Shown here: in pieces, positions 37,127 through 49,165 of the stretch
Layout: every line of letters starts with the position of its first letter
Numbering within the stretch: position 1 is the stretch's first letter
Origin: Condylostoma magnum
Lineage: Eukaryota; Ciliophora; Heterotrichea; Heterotrichida; Condylostomatidae
DNA length: 62,720 bases
NCBI GenBank assembly: GCA_920105805.1
Contig: CAKKTI010000078.1
Location: forward strand, 4,252 to 66,971
Direction of reading: 5' to 3'
The notes under the pieces: generated by a model
Databases searched by the model: none
The model's input: only the letters and a program-made list of their open reading frames with translations
Told to the model about the DNA's origin: nothing
Translations under genes and position numbers: made by a program

Positions 37127-37394
37127 ATTTTATAAGGTAAATGTAAACTAATTTCCTGATATTTCCTGATATTTCCTGATATTTTCTGATATTTCCTGAT
37201 ATTTCCTGAATTCACTAATAAGTTCAAATAATTCCAGTTAGCATCTCCAAACTCCTTCTTCCTCTAACAATTCTACAAATAATCTCTAATTAATACTATA
37301 AACCTCAAAATAATTAGAATACAAAACTAATACGATTTTCCCATACTGAGGATATTTTTTGCTTAAAACCCGTAGCTCGATCCTAAACCCAATA
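37127..37394. promoter_or_regulatory. divergent region between channel copy B and the giant LNR protein gene
   Basis: This 268 bp gap between outward-facing starts contains the 10 bp tandem repeat at 37151-37209. No other motif is recognised. Confidence 0.4.
37151..37209 (+). repeat. 10 bp tandem repeat, about six copies
   Basis: The unit atttcctgat is repeated five times back to back with one mismatch (attttctgat at 37181), plus a sixth partial copy. It begins 25 bp upstream of the ATG of channel copy B. One helical turn per unit makes it a possible protein-binding array, or it may be a slippage microsatellite. Confidence 0.9.
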
Positions 37395-40300
37395 ATGTTA
37401 TATTTCTTCCTAATATACCAAGTTTTGTCTTGTGGTAGTTTCCTATGCACTTTCCTCGAGAATAACGGGGTTTGTGATGAGCTTTGTAATACCCAAGAAT
37501 GCAACTTTGATGGAGGTGACTGTATCCAAGTCTGCTCTTAAAACTGCGAGCCCTCTATGCTTTCTAACTCATAATGTGATGAAGCATGTTTTAACCCTGA
37601 CTGCAACTACGACGAGGGGGACTGTGATGACCGCTGTTCTTTTACTTGCTTGCTAGAGATGATAGCAGACAATTAGTGCCAATTAGACTGCTTTTTAGCT
37701 GAATGTTAGTATGATTAAGATGATTGTGAGGATATCAAGTGCTCTGAGTTCTGTATTGAGCTTTAAATTAACGACGGAATTTGTTAAGAGGAGTGTTTTT
37801 CGGAATAATGCAGTTATGATGGACTGGATTGTGCGGAGATTGTGAGAGCGGGGGAAGATTATCTGTATCTAGAGGATGCCCTAATGCATCCCTTTTAGGC
37901 GATATTAGGAATTGTAGAGATTGTTAGTGATGTAGTTGAGTTTAGATAGGATGTTAGTGTAAGGAATAGTAATTTAAGGAGGATTTAAGTGAATGGAAAT
38001 GGAAAAGAAGTGAAATTCAGGGGGAATCCTATGATGGAGTTCATGGAAGTTTAAAGCGTGGATATTGGGAATGTTGATCTTAATGGGAGTGATAGATGGC
38101 TAGAAGGATGCTAGTTTGATTACTGTAGAGTTTGTTTGGAGATGTTCTGCAGTGATGATTAATGCTAGAATTCATTAGACTAATTTGAGCTTTTCAGTGA
38201 AACATTTAATGAGTATTGCAGAAATAAGAAGTTAATGGTAAACTCTTCTATTATTAAAGTGGAGAATGTTGCAAGTTTAGTAGTGCATGATATAGATATT
38301 ACTTATTTTGGAGACTATGATCATTTCATTTTCACAAAAAAAAGCTCACTGATTGCTGATAATTTAAGATTTGATATTAATTCATTCAATCAAGGAGTCT
38401 TTTAAAGCAGTACAAAGCAATCTTAATTCAAATTTGTAGTTGTCTAAGGGGAAACTATAATGCTATAGGATCACTAAGAAGCTTATTCAGCTATAATAAG
38501 TAATGTTGTATTGAATTGGATCAATTATTATGGTGCTTATTCGGCATTTTCTAACTCTTAATCTAATTTATTTGTATATTATTAGATGAGATAAGTAGAA
38601 ATTACAAATGTTGAAATTAATTAGTTTAATTAGTTCTTTTCACTTATGATTGGTGAAAATGCTATTATAACTTGCGATGTATGCACCAGATTCTCAGTTA
38701 GGAATGTGCATATTCAAAAGAGTGTTATTCTAAGTAATTTAATATTTTTCTAGTAGATTTCAGACAGTATTTAAGGTAATTCGGAGAATGGAGTGATTAT
38801 ATATGATATCAAACTAGAATCAGTTAATTGTATGAAAGGATTATATATAATTCAAATTAAAAACTCTATTTTACCATCCAATATCAATATAAAGAAACTA
38901 GAAATCCTTAACACTGGAAATCTAAATTTAGCTTAAATCAATTTGGGATTTGTTAGGGATGATTTTCTTGCAAGTATCAATCCAAATCTCTCGTTTGTCA
39001 TTGAGGACATAAAAGTAGAAAATCTAAGGTATAAAATAAATCCATTTATAAGATTGTATAATGTTAATAGGATAAGTATTAAAGATATACATTGTATTGG
39101 AACCTTTGTATAAGATGAAGATTTTTCACAATTTTAGCGTTTTGAAGCTGATTTTAATGAGTAGGATTTGATAGGCATTGAAAGTAATATATAAGAACTT
39201 GAATAATCCTTTATTTTTGTTGATAATGTACAGTTTATCTCAATAGAAAGCGTGAATATTGCAAATATTTAACTAATGGATAAATATACCTTTACAATAA
39301 AAAACTCTCCAGGACTTCTAAGCAACTTAACAATAAAAGATATGTAAGCAGAGACTTTTATTCTAAATGAAAATACCGACTCAATAACCCTCCAAATTCA
39401 GCAAATCAAACTGATCAATAATAACATGAAGCAATGAATTATTGATGCATCAGGCAAAGGAGGCATTACTCTAGCAGATTTTGAAATAAAGGATCTATGG
39501 ATAAATGGAGGCTTTAATTTTCAACAGGTAAATCTCATCATGAAAAATGTACAAATGATAAATAATCATTTCTAATAATCTGCAGTTTAAATTAAAACAC
39601 TAGAAGAATCTTTTATAGAAATAGAAAACTGCAAATTTCTAGAGAATTAATCAGCCCAAGCTTCAGATATACTAGTAATCTCTAATACATTGAACGTAAA
39701 CATAAAAGAAACTATATTCTAGAACAAAGATGCTAATACTATGATTGACTTGTCTAACAGCTCAGCTATTTATGCTGAATTTGATAATTGTGACTTCAGC
39801 TAAATTTAAAGTCATTATATGTAAGGAGTTATCAAAATAGTCCAAAATAAAGGATTTATTAAATTCATAAATACAACCTTTACAGACATTTAATCAGAAT
39901 CAAACAACAGCATTTTAATCTTTTATGAAGTATTTCAAGATTTACAGTTTTCTTTATAATTCGAGTCTTCAGTTTTTGATAAAATTGGATTTAGGTATAT
40001 TGTGTACTCAAATGATATCTGGTTTAACAAGGAGATTATAGTAAGGGATTGCACTTTTAAGTAAATAGAGTATTCTTTGATCAAAGGAATGAAAAGCTAT
40101 TTAAGTATAATCAACTCTTAGTTAAGCAATTCCAGCATAAATGCTAGTTTTATTGACTTAGAAGAGCATAGCAATGCAAGCTTTGTAAATTTGACTCTGA
40201 ATACTCTGCAAATTAACATTGCTGCTAATTTGATAATGATAAACAAGCAATCAACAGTTGATATAAAGGATTCCAACTGTTAAAATATACAGTCTTTTGG

Positions 40301-43172
40301 GGCATTATTAAGTATAAATTAATCATCGATTACACTAAATAATGTTAGTTTGATGAATATTCAAACAAATTTAGAATCTACTATTAACATTATGAACTCA
40401 AATAGCAAAATTAATGGAATTTCTATTATTTAAATCGACTCATTTGAAACTGCATTAAAATTTATTAATTCAGATTTAACTATAACTAATATGAAGTGTG
40501 AAATGGTGAATAGTTGCATTAAAAGCATAAAATCTACAGTAAGTATCGCAAACTCCTAATTAAATGAATCTTTTTCAACAGCTGTTCTTTCTAACTAAGA
40601 TTATGACATTACTATTAAAAACTCAATTTTTTAATCAAACTACGAAAACCTAAAAGCCAACTTATCAAATTTAATAATAGAGAACTGCTTTATGACCTAA
40701 AATCAAAAGAACTCAATCCTTCTTGATAATTTAGCCTCTTTATCCATTATAGGTTTATAATAAAGCTAAGGAGAAGGCGGAATATTAATAAAAGATTAAA
40801 GCAATGGTATAATTCAAAACAGTTTATTCTAAGGCATGAATTATCATAGTATGTAGCTTATTAACTCTTAAATACAACTAACAGCTTGCGATTTTGTTGA
40901 AGGTAACACCTCTGCAATCTTTGCAAATTAATCTGAAATTATGGTAATAGAGTCACATTTCACTTAAAATAAATCAGAACAGGGAGCAGGGATTTACGCA
41001 TAAAACAATTCTCATATTATTTTACAAAATACTACATTTAAATAAAACCAGGCATAAGTGGGTGGGGCCATTTTCCTGGATCTATCAAATATAACCGAAA
41101 CAAATTCAAAATATACAGAAAATGAGTCAATTTATGGGCAAGATAAAGCTACTCCAAAATATAGTATAAAGCTAGTATCAAATCAGCAAGATCTTACAAA
41201 GCTTATAAGTGGATAACCCTTACCAACACTTCAAGTATCAGTAAACGATTCATTCGACCAAATAGTAAAAACTGATAACTACTCAAGAGCTTTTATAACA
41301 TATGAAGACAATGTAACGGTGCAAGGAAACACTAGCATTGTGTCATCTGAAGGAGTTTTTAGTATTGAAAATTTGATAATAGCCAATACTCCAGGCACCA
41401 AAACTAAGATTTAGCTTTAAGTAGAAGATATTCCCTAGGTTTTAGATATTGAACTACAGTTTAGGCACTGTATTCCTGGAGAAGTATCACTTAAAAGTAA
41501 CATATGCCACCGCTGCTAGTTCGGATTTTACTCTCTCAACCCATAAGAAGAATCATGCTAGGAATGCTAGGATGAAAGCTACTGTTATGGAGGAGATCTA
41601 ATCTTTCCTAAACAAAAGTACTGAAGAGCTGCACGGGATACTGATTAGTTTCATCTTTGCCCAAATCCTAATGCATGTTTGGGATTTTCAAAAGACAGCA
41701 AAAATGAATACGTAGATTAAGATTTCAAAGGAGAATGTGAAGAAGGGTATTAGGGTAGGTTGTGTGCTGAATGTGAAGATGGCTACTTTCTAAGTTATGG
41801 GAAAATATGCAAAAAGTGTATGGAGGATTGGTATTATTACGTTGTGCTATCGATAGTAGGAGTTATTATAATTGGATTAGTAAGTTTTATTGTTATAATG
41901 AATGTAAGGAACTCTATGAAGGAGAAAAGCGAAAAGGCTATGTTGATTAAGATGTTGGTTAATTTTATGCAGACTACTGTATTAATTTCGTACTTTTAAG
42001 TCCATTGGCCAAATGAGGTTTTGTAAATGTTTTAGTATTAATCTTATGTTGGAAGTTCTGAGTAATAATTGATGCTTGTGTAATGCTTGTATAATGATAT
42101 TGATTCAAATTCCACGCTTATTACAGTTCTAATCATTGTATGTTTGCCAATTGGAATCATTTTATTATTTGGGATATTTTGGATTATATTAGGAACTATC
42201 AAAAGAACTACAAGGTACATAAAACTGCATTGAATCAATACTATTGTTGTGATTATATTCATTATGTAAACTTCAATAACTAAAAATACAATATCAATGC
42301 TTGCGTGTAAAGAAGTTGAAGGTAGAATGTGGTTGATGGCTGATCTATCAGTTGAATGTTGAAATGAAGATCACTATACTATTACATTATCAACAGCTAT
42401 ACCAGGACTAGTGATCTGGTGTATGGTAATCCCAGTAATAATCCTAATGCTAATGTATAAGTAATACAAATTAGACCGGCTGAAATAAGAGGATAATAAA
42501 ATAAGATACGGTTATTTATTCAATGGATACAAAACAAAGTTCTGGTATTGGGAAGGAATAGTACTATATAGAAAGTTAGCAGTGTATGCAATAACAGTGG
42601 CCTTAAGTCAATACCAGTGATAAATACAATGTTTATCAGCCCTTATAGTTTTCTTTATAATGCTCCTAGCATAGTTAATTTGTTCTCCTTTTGAGCGCGA
42701 ATCTATCAACAGACTAGAATTCCTATCCCTACTCACCAATTTCATCACATTACTACTAGGCTTATACTTCTCAACCGACGTTAGCCATAATTTCCAATCA
42801 ACAGTCTCCTGGATTATAATCATAGCAAATTCCAGCTTTGTACTAATCTGGCTTTACTTCTTCTATAGATCAATTAAGCCCAATATCTAAAACTTCAAAT
42901 AAAGACTTTCAATCTTAGGATCTTCTATAAAACAATCCTTTAACAAACGATTTTCTATAAGTTCAAACATTAACCCTGAACCCCAGCAAAGTAAAAGCAT
43001 AGAAATAAGCCGGTTTGAAAGAAGCGACCAAGGCAGCATTGTGGAAAATGACGATCAATCCCACAATGAAGATGAGTACTCTGATAATTTCATAAGCGAT
43101 GACCTAATCTACGACGATTTCATAAGACAAACATTAAACCGTCAAGAAGTATCAATCCAAAGCGAACATTGA
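37395..43172 (+). CDS. giant LNR / beta-helix / multi-TM surface protein
   Basis: One frame of 1925 residues runs from ATG 37395 to TGA 43170-43172. A signal peptide (MLYFFLIYQVLSCG) precedes about five Lin-12/Notch repeats (residues 18-160; CNTQECNFDGGDC and CFNPDCNYDEGDC are typical). Residues about 250-1330 are a long run of short hydrophobic-polar repeats typical of a right-handed parallel beta-helix (pectin-lyase-like). A Cys-rich EGF-like segment follows (about 1370-1470), then about seven to eight TM helices (1480-1800) and an acidic cytoplasmic tail. Comparable huge proteins occur in Paramecium and Tetrahymena and may act in adhesion or sensing. The frame reads through very many TAA/TAG codons as Gln and several TGA as Trp. 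It ends 4 bp from the convergent CLK kinase. Confidence 0.85.
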
Positions 43173-43176
43173 TAAA

Positions 43177-44284
43177 CTAATTTATTATTTCTGGAGAAAA
43201 AAAGCTCTTTTTTAAGGCATCTTTCGCAGTTATCCTTCTACTTGGGTCAATTTCTAGCATTTTGTACAACAAATGCCTAAACTGCCGCTCGTGGTCTCCA
43301 GGCATTCAGTCCTGATTTAAAATTACCTTAATATCTTTAAGTCTTTCCACTTATCTAATACTCTACCTGCTTCCATTGCGCCAGAACCTTAAACTTCCTT
43401 CACTGTTGAAGAACTTCCTGGCCCTGCTTTTCATGTATCTGGGAAAAGGACCTGCGATCTTTCTTATCATTGCAAGGTGCTCGTTGTTGTCATGTGTAGG
43501 GAAAAGCATTTCACCCGTGTAGAGCTCTGCGAAGATACAGCCGAGAGACCAGATATCCGAACTCTCATCTCAAGGCATTTCTTATTAGTTATTACCTAAA
43601 ATTACCTCAGGGGCCCTATACTGCCTTGTATTAATAACAGTAGAATGCCTTTAATAATCAAAAGTAGCCCCTCCAAAGTCAATCAGCCTTATTTCAGGCC
43701 TCACAGGGCATGGTTTTTACTTTGTAGTAGTTTACAGTCTAAGTATCAAGTGTGTCATCCACTAGAAGAATGTTTTCAGGTTTTAAATCAGTGTGTGTTA
43801 ATCGGATTTCATGCAAGAAGGAAATTGACCTAAGTATCTAACTACACATAATCCGAACAATATCTAAGTCAAAGCCTAAGTAAACCTTACCCTGATGGTT
43901 AAAACGCTTTATAAAGTCGTATAAGCTGCAGCCTAGCTTCTCAAATACAATGCAGTAGTTGTCCCCATATGGGTACTCATCAAGCATTAAAACTACTAAT
44001 GACTAATGCTATGGGTCAGCTTTATTTACTTTGTTTAAAATTCTTGCCTCGGTTTTAGCAGCTTCTACGTACCTTTCAACTGCTCGAATCACCTTGATAG
44101 CCACTCTGTTGTTGGTGTGAAGGTCAATTGCATCGAAAACTCGTCCAAATGTTCCATCGCCTAGAATCTCTTTTATTTGGTATCTGTCTTGTAGTATTGT
44201 ATCACGCTAAATTTCTATATGGCCGGCGTCTTGGTCTCGGGAAGGGGAGGAAGAACTTTAGGAGTCTCTATGTCGTTTTGGCAT
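43177..44284 (-). CDS. CLK/LAMMER-family dual-specificity protein kinase
   Basis: ATG 44284 to TAG 43179-43177 with one 16 bp intron (43720-43735) encodes 363 residues. It carries the P-loop LGDGTFGRVFDA, the lysine VAIKVIR, the CLK-type catalytic loop LTHTDLKPENILLVDD, DFGGATFD after the intron, RQYRAPEVILG and SSDIWSLGCIFAELYTG. The LAMMER signature is relaxed (EHLAMIRKIAGPFP). CLK kinases phosphorylate SR proteins and tune splicing, which is relevant in a genome with 16 bp introns. The short N-terminus has one Ser/Arg cluster. Translating the unspliced sequence destroys the DFG region, and removing the intron restores it. The gene ends 4 bp from the convergent giant-protein gene. Confidence 0.9.
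43720..43735 (-). other. 16 bp intron in the CLK/LAMMER kinase gene
   Basis: On the minus strand it reads GTAAACTACTACAAAG. It has GT..AG ends and a TACTAC box where a branch site is expected. It sits between the catalytic loop and DFG. Removal shifts the frame by one so that PEIRLIDFGGAT follows. Confidence 0.88.
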
Positions 44285-44392
44285 AATAAAAATTTGTATA
44301 ATGGAAGATTTTAAGGCTAATTATGTATTTAAAGTGGTTTTTAGTATATAAATTCTTAAGATTGGCACTTTTGCACCTAGGCTAATAATAAA

Positions 44393-44704
44393 ATGTCATT
44401 TTATAACATTTCTAGAATCGATGATATTGATATACACAAATTTTACTATTAAAATTGCCTGTTTGTTATTGTTACTTAAATACAAAAACTTGGGGTATTG
44501 GTAAAAGTAACAGTAGAAAATCCGGAGGAAGACATAGAGAATTATATCTACACTACATAAGTGTTATTCGGTGACCCTCTAAATGAAACAGCAATAGGGG
44601 TTGCTAGATTTGTGGCATAACAACTGAAATTAGCGCAACCTATAATAGCAGCAGTGTCAGTAACAGAGCCTTTAGAGATAATCATTAACAAATTGCTTAG
44701 ATAA
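44393..44704 (+). CDS. small protein, proteasome assembly chaperone 3 (PAC3)-like
   Basis: ATG 44393 to TAA 44702-44704 encodes 103 residues with alternating beta-strands and a C-terminal helix. GVLVKVTVENPEE, then TTQVLFGDPLNETAIGVARF, then PIIAAVSVTEPLEIIINKLL parallel the strand order and the LLG-D-E-P element of PSMG3/Poc3. The length suits the family (about 120 residues). PAC3 pairs with PAC4 to help assemble the alpha ring of the 20S proteasome. The similarity is faint and was judged by eye. The next gene's ATG is 7 bp after the stop on the same strand. Confidence 0.42.
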
Positions 44705-44711
44705 AAACAAA

Positions 44712-46541
44712 ATGGGATTCCATCTGCAAACCTTTTATGCTCCAGTTACTATTCTACCAATTTGATTTATCTTCTATGCATTATTGCGCTTTTACAACCA
44801 CTACAGTGACGGCAGGGAGTACTAAATATACATAACAAAATATTAATTATTGAAACAAGTGCTAGTCATACTAAACTTTTTGATGAGTATTTATCATTGT
44901 GTTGAAATGGTCCCTAATTCTTATAAAACGAAAGGCATTGAGTTCAGAAGAATTTCATACGGAATATACGGGCTAGCCTGGATGCTGAGCTATATTCTGC
45001 TTATTTTTGAAAGGGTTAGGAGACTAAGAATGAGTTGATGTGGGCATAAAATCTTCTGAGCTGGATGTTTTATCATTCAAGCTGTTAAGATTGTAGCTTA
45101 GGTTATAGAAATTTTAAATGCAGAAGATACTCAAGCTGAAATTTTAAATGCTGTTTTGTATTCTTTTACTGTCTTAAGCTGTTTTATTTTAGGCTGGCTT
45201 GCTATTTTTAATCCCGATGATTTTGTGTATAGCTATCGCACAAGTTTTGATCAAGAGAGAAAAACTCTCATTTTCCCATTTGATTAGACTGAACCATAGC
45301 CTAGACTTAAAATACAAATTCCAGAATTCAAATAGAAGTAAAAGAATGGTTAATAAAAGACATTCTTTTATGTTATTACAAAGTTAGATGATATTGTGTT
45401 TATGGCCAAAAGGACATATTAAGATTTCGTTAAACTATACAACTCCATAAAGCAGAAATTTATGAGTAGTAACTACCCACATTTAAAGTTTCCGAATTTT
45501 CCTAAGTTTCCACATAATGCTTAAAGTGAATAAATTATGATTAGTCTCTAAAAACTACTAAAATAATTATCAAAGCCTGAGTTTTGTGTGAAAGAGTTAC
45601 TAATGCATTTAAATATTGACGAGTCATATCAGGAAAGGTTAATACAAGAACACAATAATATCTTAGAACTTCATTCATGTTGGTATGATAGCGATGAGAA
45701 CAGACTGAGTAATGCAATGGAATGTCAGATTTATTGCCACTTATAAAGATATATTTGTGTAACTATAGTCAAGTGGATTTAAGTTTAAGAGCCATAATAG
45801 CATATAGAGTATCTTATATCGTGAAAACTATGCAATTCTCGCTATGAGGGCTCATGTTTAAGACGATATAACGAATTTTTAAAACTCCATAAAGACTTGC
45901 AAAAGAAAATAGCACCAGCCTTTCTTCCTAAATTCCCTTCTAGAACGTACATAAGCTCCTTTTCAATATAAGTAAAATAAGAATCTATTGATTAACGCAG
46001 AAGGATGTTTTAGGATTACCTGAGTTTTATACTAAATGATCCTGCATATCACTGTAAAAAACTATTCCAATTCATCGGATTATAAATATCACCAAGAAAG
46101 GTATGATAAAATATACATAATCCTTTCTAAACACAAATAAGCCTTGTAAAACCAATAGAATGAAGCATTTAATAAGAGAACCGTAAAAATTTTGTCTTAT
46201 ACTGCATTAAATTCCGTGATAATACTGGTTAATAATGAAAGGCATATCATAGGTTTAGGGAATTTATAGAACTACACAAAGAAATGCAGTATAGATTGCG
46301 CTCTACGCAACTAGAACAATACGCAATGTTTTTATCAGTGAAATTTAACAAGATAATCATATGTAATCCGCTGCCTAATCTACCTAACAAGGTGTATACA
46401 CAATAACTAAGACATGATGTAATAGAAACCCGAGCTGCTGGACTATAAGCCTATTTATCTGAACTATTAAAACGGCACTTGATAATAGAGTCATATTACT
46501 TTAAACAGTTTATATGTGAACCTCCCAAACTAATTAATTAA
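44712..46541 (+). CDS. multi-TM protein with three PX domains
   Basis: One frame of 609 residues starts at ATG 44712. TAA 46539-46541 is the most likely stop, although the frame stays open beyond it. Residues 1-185 hold five TM helices with short loops, resembling the N-terminal TMD0 block of ABCC transporters in layout. Three PX-like domains follow. The first is near residues 200-270 (FFYVITKLDD, then RTYQDFVKLYN). The second is near 345-410 (LRRYNEFLKLHKDL, then PAFLPKFPSR). The third is near 455-590 (YCIKFRDNTGQQWKAYHRF, REFIELHKEM). Each has the R-[RY]-x-x-x-F core that precedes the phosphoinositide pocket. PX domains bind PtdIns3P or related lipids, so the protein probably tethers or organises endomembranes. 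It starts 7 bp after the PAC3-like stop. Confidence 0.72.
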
Positions 46542-46656
46542 TCTAGTATATTATTACCCGGCTGTCATATGTTTTAGAAACTGCTAAAATTAAAATCATC
46601 AAAATCAGTATAATCATTGTTAGTTGAATATGTAATTAGGAGTTTATTGGAGGTTC

Positions 46657-46991
46657 TTATATATCCTCGATATCTTCAGAAATTAGTTCTACAATATCAG
46701 TTATAAAAACATTTTAATAATCTAGCTCTTATTTTTACTACTGTTCTTTACATTTATGAGGACAGATTTAAGTTATTGTTTCAGTGAAATTACCTCATGT
46801 TCTGTTCTTTCTACAGTAAATAATTTAAGAGTTGCAACTAGGGCATAAGGAGGATCGTTAAATTCACTTAGACAAGCATCCTCCGCAATAAGAATGCAGG
46901 CAGGGTATGATTGTAACAGGATCATGGAAAATTTCCATACAAATCTAGCACATTAACTCTTCTTTTAACGTTTATCTAAACTGTTTATCAT
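46657..46991 (-). CDS. small hypothetical protein with a 17 bp intron
   Basis: ATG 46991 (or in-frame ATG 46925) leads to TAA 46659-46657. With the intron 46722-46738 removed, 105 residues are encoded. The centre is distinctive (SYPACILIAEDACLSEF, then DPPYALVATLKLFTVE) with predicted beta-strands. The second exon ends acidic (ITDIVELISEDIEDI). No family is recognised. All frames are open here and the plus strand also looks passable, so confidence is moderate. The in-frame intron arithmetic (335 minus 17 is divisible by three) supports the model. It is divergent from ARP5, with 60 bp between starts. Confidence 0.48.
46722..46738 (-). other. putative 17 bp intron in the small gene at 46657-46991
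   Basis: On the minus strand it reads GTAAAAATAAGAGCTAG, with GT..AG ends. Removal brings the acidic C-terminal frame into register. Confidence 0.48.
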
Positions 46992-47051
46992 TAGATGTAT
47001 TTAGTTCCTATAATGCCATTTTTGATGCCTTATTTACAAGAAATATACAAA

Positions 47052-49154
47052 ATGGAAACAATCCCTGTATATGATATCCAAGGCTTGAAATTCCCCAGTG
47101 CTCCAGATTACCAATAAAACAAGAAACAGTACTAAAAGGAAATAAAATCCTCTCCAATAGTAATAGACAATGGATCGTATAATTGCAGGGTAGGATGGGG
47201 AGGCCATTAGTCCCCAGCCTTTGAGTTTAGAAACATAATTGCTAGATAAAAAGTCACAGAATCCCAGAACACCCTAGTAGGAAGTGAAATCCCTGAATCT
47301 GAATTATTCAAGCTTAATATAAGATCACCTTTTGAGCGTAATATAATCCAGCATTTTAATGCATAAGAAAACATTTTTGACTATGTATTCTGAAACCTAG
47401 GAGTAGAATCAATCCAACATAACCCAGTTTTAATAACAGAGCCTGTATGTAACCCTAATCACTGTAAACACACTATGATGGAGCTGCTATTTGAGTGCTA
47501 TGATGCTCCTTTGATTAATTTCGGCATAGATGCCTTGTTCTCGTTTAGACATAATGCAGGGGAAACCTCAGGCATTGTTATTAATGTAGGACATACTGCT
47601 ACTCATATTCTTCCTGTGTTAGAAGGGCAGTTTTTACCCCATCATGCCAGAAGACTTAATATAGGAACCTTTATGCTTGCTGATGCCATGCTAAATCAAC
47701 TAAAAACAAGGTACTTCTACGGGAAAAATAGCATAACGTGGCCTCTAGCTCAAGAAATTTTACTAAATCACTGTTACATTGCCCCAAATTATATCTAAGA
47801 GCTAGAAAGCTTAAAAACTAACGGACAAAGAAGAGTGTAATTACCTTGAAATCTTCCTCCGCCTCCAAGTGACGAAGAAATTTTGAAAAGATAAAAGTAA
47901 AAGTAAGAGCAAGGTAAAAGACTAAGGGAGATAATGGCAAAACGTAAGGAACAAAAGGAGTTACAGTTAAATAGTGAGCTTACCTAATTGGAATAGTTAA
48001 TGGAAGCAAAGGGGACTCCTAAATTTAATGACTTATTGCAGAGTAGTGGCATTAGATCCTCAGAAGAGCTTAACAGAATGATTAAGGGCCTTAGGATAAA
48101 GCTGTAATTAGATATAGAGGAGGAGAAATTTGAGCTGCTTGACATACCAGACGCTGAACTAAATCCAGAATAAATAAGTAAGAAAAAGATTCAAAAAGCC
48201 CAAAAGGCCGCCTAGGATGCCAGAAATAAGAGACGGGCTAGAGAGTAGGATGAAAAAGAAAGAATTGATAGAATTAAACGGGAGGATCCTGATGGGTATT
48301 TAGAAAGTTTGCATATTAAGAAAAATGAAGTTACTTAGAGAATGCAAGGCAGATTACAGAGAAGGCAAGAATTAAGGGATAGGAATAGTAGAACTAGCAA
48401 GACAAGGCTGAGATAGATGGCCGAGCTTGTATCGGACTAGAAGGATGACGAGTAATTTGGCATGAATGATGAGGACTGGCAGATATACGGGTAAATTGCT
48501 AATGACGACCAGGATGAGGAGTAAGAGGATTAGGCCTTACTAGCTGATTTAGAGCTGGAGATTTCTTCAATGGATCCTACTTATATTATTGATAGTCAGT
48601 TTAACTAGAGACCACCAACTGCTGAAGATTATCAATTGCATTTGTAGGCGGATAGAATCAGAATACCTGAAATTCTGTTTTAACCTGGAATTGTAGGAAT
48701 AGAACAAGCAGGTATAAGTGAGATACTAGAGTCTGTGTTTAAAGCTATGCCATTGGAGCACGGGGCAAAAATGTCACAATGTGTATTTCTAACGGGAGGT
48801 GGGTCTTAATTTTCAGGGTTCTAGGAAAGGATTTAATACGAAATAAGGATGATGAGGCCGTTTTAAAGCAGTTTTAATGTTATATAAGCCTAGGATCCTA
48901 GTATTGATGCTTGGAGAGGAGCTAGTTATTTTTCGATGACTTAGTAGTTTAATAGTACAGGTTTTACAAAATAAGAATACTTAGAAGGTGGAGCCTCATA
49001 TCTTTGCAGTAAACATGATCATTTTGCTAGTAATTATTATTATCCTACACCTCATAAACATTCAAGTCCTTATAAAAAGATTAGGAAGAATTAGTTAGAT
49101 TTAAACACATTTAATTAAGAGAGTTTATATACATTAACTAAAGTTAAAAGATGA
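47052..49154 (+). CDS. ARP5: actin-related protein 5 (INO80 complex subunit)
   Basis: One frame runs from ATG 47052 to TGA 49152-49154 (700 residues; earlier TAA/TAG codons in the last 40 could be the true stop). The actin fold is visible. IVIDNGSYNCRVGW is the phosphate-1 loop, NIIARQK and LITEP follow, and FGIDALFSF then SGIVINVGHTATHILPVLEG form the second lobe. The ARP5-specific charged insertion spans about 265-520 and is rich in Lys/Glu/Gln. The C-terminal actin block then resumes (VFLTGGGSQFSGFQERIQYE, DAWRGASYFS, KQEYLEGGASYL). ARP5 with Ies6 forms a module of the INO80 chromatin remodeller. The order and the insertion are diagnostic. A small membrane-protein gene begins 11 bp after the TGA. 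Confidence 0.9.
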
Positions 49155-49165
49155 AGGTTGAGAAT

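Noticed and set aside
37151-37209. CRISPR-like array
   Set aside because: The units are directly adjacent with no spacers, and the host is a eukaryote.
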